From NCBI RefSeq assembly GCF_011045015.1, contig NZ_JAAKZY010000049.1:1-54577 (forward strand): a stretch of 54,577 nucleotides of DNA. The letters are read 5' to 3'. Every line of letters starts with the position of its first letter. Position 1 is the stretch's first letter. Positions 51,900-54,577 of this stretch are shown piece after piece. The stretch comes from Streptomyces scabichelini. Its GTDB lineage: Bacteria; Actinomycetota; Actinomycetes; Streptomycetales; Streptomycetaceae. The notes under the pieces are model-generated. The model searched no databases. It saw only the letters and a list, made by a program, of their open reading frames with translations, and was not told where the DNA came from. The position numbers and the translations under genes are program-made.

Positions 51900-52657
51900 G
51901 CCCGCACGAGGACGGCGCACGCCGCGTCGCACTGGTGACAGGGGCTGCCGGTGGCCTGGGCGCCTGCATCGCCGGGCGGCTGTACGACCGGGGCTACCGC
52001 GTCGCACTCACCGACCTGGACGAGGAGGCCGCGGTCAGGGCAGCGGCGGAACTCGACCCCGAGGGGCGCTACGCCGTCGGGCTCTGCCTGGATGTGCGCG
52101 ACAAGGAGGCCTTCGTCGCGGTCCGGGACCGGCTGACCGAACGCTGGGGCGCCGTGCACGTCCTGGTCAACAACGCCGGACACTCCAAGGTCGAACCACT
52201 GATGGAGATCGGCCCGGAGAGTTTCGAGGCCGTCGTGGCCACCAACCTCAACGGCACCTTCTTCGGCTGCCAGGTCTTCGGCGCGTACTTCGCCGAACGC
52301 GGCTACGGACGCATTGTCAACATCGCCTCCCTCGCGGGACAGAACGGCGGGACGGCGACCGGCGCGCACTACGCGGCGGCCAAAGGCGGAGTAGCGACCC
52401 TGACCAAGGTGTTCGCCCGCGAACTCGGCCCGCACGGGGTGACGGTCAACGCCATCTCCCCGGGACCACAGGACCTTCCGGTGGTCCGCGAGACCGTCGC
52501 CCCGGAACGGCTCGCCCAGATCGAGGCGTCGATCCCGGTAGGCCGACTCGGCAGACCCCGCTTCGTCGCCGACATGGCCGTCCTGCTCGCAGCCGAGCAC
52601 GCGGACGCGGTCACGGGAGCCTGCTGGGACGCCAACGGCGGCCTGTACATGCGCTGA
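51896..52657 (+). CDS. iacE: Short-chain dehydrogenase (IacE)
   Basis: The 253-residue SDR has TGAAGGLG for cofactor binding, an Asp after beta-2 (ALTDLDEE), pointing to NAD(H), NNAGHS, a Ser in NIASLAGQ, and YAAAK with catalytic Tyr and Lys. It starts at a GTG overlapping the iacD stop (GTGA). In the pathway IacE acts on an oxidised indole-acetate intermediate leading to dioxindole-3-acetate. Confidence 0.86.
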   Translation: MSPHEDGARRVALVTGAAGGLGACIAGRLYDRGYRVALTDLDEEAAVRAAAELDPEGRYAVGLCLDVRDKEAFVAVRDRLTERWGAVHVLVNNAGHSKVEPLMEIGPESFEAVVATNLNGTFFGCQVFGAYFAERGYGRIVNIASLAGQNGGTATGAHYAAAKGGVATLTKVFARELGPHGVTVNAISPGPQDLPVVRETVAPERLAQIEASIPVGRLGRPRFVADMAVLLAAEHADAVTGACWDANGGLYMR

Positions 52658-52697
52658 CAGCGTCGTCAGTGTCACTTGCGAACGCGAAGGCGGACGG

Positions 52698-53651
52698 ATG
52701 TTCACTGTCACCGTCACCGAGACCCTCGACGAGACCGACTCGATCAGAGTTCTGCGGCTCGTCCGCTCCGACGGGGGAGCCCTCCCCGCGTACCCGGCGG
52801 GCGCGCACGTCGACGTCACCGGACCCACCGGGGTCACCCGCCCGTACTCCCTGTGCGGGCCCCCCGACGACACAGGCGCGTACACCATCGCGGTCAAGCG
52901 CGAAGAGAACTCGCGGGGCGGCTCCCAAGCCCTGCACGACAAGGCCGCGGTGGGCACGGAGCTGACCGTCGGCACACCCCGCCGACTGTTCGGCCTGGTC
53001 CCGGACGCGGCGCGGCACCATCTGGTGGCGGCCGGGATCGGCATCACGCCTCTGCTGGCGATGGCGTACGAACTGCACGCCGCCGGGGCCGAGTTCAGGC
53101 TGCACTACGTGGCCCGCGACCGGGCCAGGGCCGCATTCGCCGACCTGCTCGAACGCAGCGCCTTCGCCGACCGCGTCGACTTCCACTTCGGCCTCGGGCG
53201 CGAGGCGACGGCCAGGACCCTGGCGGCCGCGCTGGCCACTCCCGACGCGGGAACACACGTCTACACCTGCGGTCCTGAGGGCTTCATGGACCAGGTGACC
53301 GTGCTCGCGGCCCGGGGCCTGCCCGAGGACCGCGTCCACCGTGAGCTGTTCCAGGCCGGCGACCTGCCGGACGCCGGGGCCGCCGTCGCCTTCGAGGTCG
53401 AGCTGGACACCGGCGAGGTGTACACGGTGCCGCCGGACAAGACCATCGCCGAGGTGCTGGAGGACAACGGCGTCCCCCTCGACACCTCGTGCCGCGAAGG
53501 CATCTGCGGGACCTGTGTCCTGCGGGTCCTCCAAGGCGATCCCGATCACCGTGACCACTGCCTTTCCACCAAGGAGAAGGCGGCCGGGGACCAGATCGCC
53601 GCCTGTGTGTCGCGGGCGAGGTCGCCGCGGCTGGTGGTCGAACTGTGGTGA
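52698..53651 (+). CDS. iacF: Ferredoxin-NAD(P)H reductase with C-terminal 2Fe-2S domain (IacF)
   Basis: The 317-residue protein is a phthalate-dioxygenase-reductase-type flavoprotein: FMN-binding RPYSLCGPPDD, a NAD(P)H domain with AAGIGITPLLAM and CGPEGFMDQV, then a plant-type ferredoxin with Cys265, Cys270, Cys273 and Cys303 (CREGICGTC). It would pass electrons from NAD(P)H to the Rieske centre of IacCD. It follows iacE by 40 bases and overlaps iacG. Confidence 0.88.
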   Translation: MFTVTVTETLDETDSIRVLRLVRSDGGALPAYPAGAHVDVTGPTGVTRPYSLCGPPDDTGAYTIAVKREENSRGGSQALHDKAAVGTELTVGTPRRLFGLVPDAARHHLVAAGIGITPLLAMAYELHAAGAEFRLHYVARDRARAAFADLLERSAFADRVDFHFGLGREATARTLAAALATPDAGTHVYTCGPEGFMDQVTVLAARGLPEDRVHRELFQAGDLPDAGAAVAFEVELDTGEVYTVPPDKTIAEVLEDNGVPLDTSCREGICGTCVLRVLQGDPDHRDHCLSTKEKAAGDQIAACVSRARSPRLVVELW

Positions 53652-54205
53652 GCGAGAACCGACCGAAGCAGGAGAGGAGCGGCATCGCCGTGACCCCCGA
53701 CCAGAGCGAGTTCCGGGAAGCCATGGCGCATCTCCCGGCAGCAGTCAACATCCTGACCACGAACGGCCCGAGCGGCCGCTGCGGTATCACCCTCAGCGCC
53801 GTCTGCTCGGTCACCGACGACCCGCCGACCCTTCTGGTCTGCGTCAACCGGGCCAGCGCCATGCACGACGTCTTCCAAGCCAACGGACGCGTCTGCGTCA
53901 ACGTTCTCGGCGGTGACCAGCAGGAGCTGGCACTGCACTTCGCCGGGGCCACCAAGGTGCCCATGGCCGAGCGCTTCACCTGGGACATCTGGGATCGCGG
54001 CCACGACGTGCCGGTCCTCAAGGACGCCCTGGTGACCGCGGTCGGTACCGTCAAGCACGCCGTCCCGATGGGCTCCCACAGCGTCCTCTTCGTCGACATC
54101 GAGCACATCCGCACCCAATCGGGCGGGCAGAGCCTCGTCTACTTCAACCGGGCCTTCCACCGCCTCGACGCCACACCCCTGGTCCCGGAAGGCGCCCCGT
54201 CATGA
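53648..54205 (+). CDS. iacG: Flavin reductase (IacG)
   Basis: The protein of about 185 residues (or 171 if the GTG at 53690, with GGAG upstream, is the real start) is a flavin reductase of the HpaC/RutF family (FREAMAHLPAAVNILTTNGP, GITLSAVCSVTDDPPTLLVC, VNRASAMHDVFQANGRVCVN, VLFVDIEHIRTQS). It would supply reduced flavin to the monooxygenase IacA. It overlaps iacF and iacH, so all three are co-translated. Confidence 0.87.
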   Translation: MSENRPKQERSGIAVTPDQSEFREAMAHLPAAVNILTTNGPSGRCGITLSAVCSVTDDPPTLLVCVNRASAMHDVFQANGRVCVNVLGGDQQELALHFAGATKVPMAERFTWDIWDRGHDVPVLKDALVTAVGTVKHAVPMGSHSVLFVDIEHIRTQSGGQSLVYFNRAFHRLDATPLVPEGAPS

Positions 54206-54543
54206 CGCCCGCCCGCACACCCACGCACGCGGCCGCCGTCGAGGAAGCGCTGCGCCGGCTGCGAAAGACCGAGCCCGACCTCCGTGCCTGGGTCCTGGTC
54301 GACGCCGACGGCGCCCGCGCGCAGGCAGAGCGGGCACCGGCCGGACCACTGAGCGGTGTGCCGTTCGGCGTCAAGGACATCATCGACGTGGCCGGGCTGC
54401 CCACCGAGTGCGGTTCCCCGCTGCGCCGGGGCCGGATCGCCGAGGCCGACGCCTGGCTGGTCGACCGGCTGCGCGCGGCCGGTGCCGTGCCCCTGGGCAA
54501 GACTGTGACCACGGAGTTTGCGTACTTCCAGCCCGGCCCCACC
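54202..54543 (+). CDS. iacH: Amidase, N-terminal part only (IacH), cut by the contig end
   Basis: The first 114 residues match the start of amidase-signature (GatA/AtzF-like) enzymes: LSGVPFGVKDIIDVAGLPTE with the catalytic Lys of GVKD, followed by CGSPLRRGR and the ALGKT-like PLGKTVTTEFAYFQPGPT. A normal member continues for 350-400 residues with the GGSSGG Ser motif; here the sequence meets adapter DNA after GPT and the stop at 54562 lies inside the adapter. In iac clusters iacH is an amidase placed after iacG, exactly as here. Its ATG overlaps the iacG stop (ATGA). Confidence 0.85.
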
Positions 54544-54577
54544 CTGTCTCTTGTACACATCTGACGCTTCCGACGAC
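54544..54577. other. Sequencing-library adapter (Tn5 mosaic end) contamination at the contig end
   Basis: CTGTCTCTTGTACACATCTG followed by ACGCTTCCGACGA matches the Nextera transposase adapter (CTGTCTCTTATACACATCTG then ACGCTGCCGACGA) with two mismatches. The amidase homology stops exactly at its first base. This is library sequence, not genome. Confidence 0.93.

Noticed and set aside
54202..54564. Complete 120-residue amidase-like protein
   Set aside because: The stop codon lies in adapter sequence; the real gene must be several hundred residues longer.

Overview
The window reads as one end of a contig from a Streptomyces or close relative. It has very high GC with strong third-position GC, many GTG starts, ATGA/GTGA stop-start overlaps, lipoprotein and Tat leaders, a near-perfect CebR-type operator, Streptomyces-style intergenic repeats and many TetR, ROK and MFS genes. 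The last 34 bases (54544-54577) are almost identical to a transposon-library (Nextera/Tn5 mosaic end) adapter, so the right edge is an assembly artefact and the last gene is cut there.

Left part (1-17300): a caspase-like protease fused to an EccC/FtsK-type ATPase sits beside its small EACC1 partner. Next come a secreted GH6 cellulase behind a CebR box, a saccharopine-dehydrogenase-like gene divergent from a broken TetR/oxidoreductase chimera, and a carbohydrate locus (CUT1 ABC importer, YesL-like membrane protein, Tat-exported polysaccharide-lyase-like protein). A repeat cluster has cut a protein-kinase gene down to its N-terminus. After it lie a membrane glycosyltransferase-like protein, small lipoprotein and membrane genes, a frameshifted DUF6766 gene and SseB, DUF998 and TetR genes.

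Middle part (17300-35000): a DHA2 MFS exporter; an aldo/keto reductase divergent from its TetR with two clean operators; a CUT2 sugar importer facing a SpoIIE-type phosphatase/sensor that is translationally coupled to a second, paralogous sugar-binding lipoprotein; an SDR and TetR sharing the same operator type; a stand-alone TnpB lacking the zinc finger; a pentapeptide/DinB protein, a CatB-like acetyltransferase and a divergent ROK repressor.

Right part (35167-54577): almost 20 kb, all on the plus strand. First is a sugar-derivative module (two Gfo/Idh/MocA oxidoreductases interleaved with two sugar-phosphate-isomerase-like TIM barrels). Then an Opp/Dpp-type importer with a fused permease-ATPase is tightly coupled to an NTF2-like protein, an unknown 86-residue protein, a FixJ/FixL-type two-component system and a metal-dependent amidohydrolase. 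Last is an operon whose gene order and families match the indole-3-acetic-acid degradation cluster iacABCDEFGH. The most attractive hypothesis is that the transporter, two-component system and amidohydrolase sense, import and deconjugate an indole-acetate compound that the iac enzymes convert towards catechol. That link is inference from gene order; the iac assignment itself rests on recognised families in the right order.
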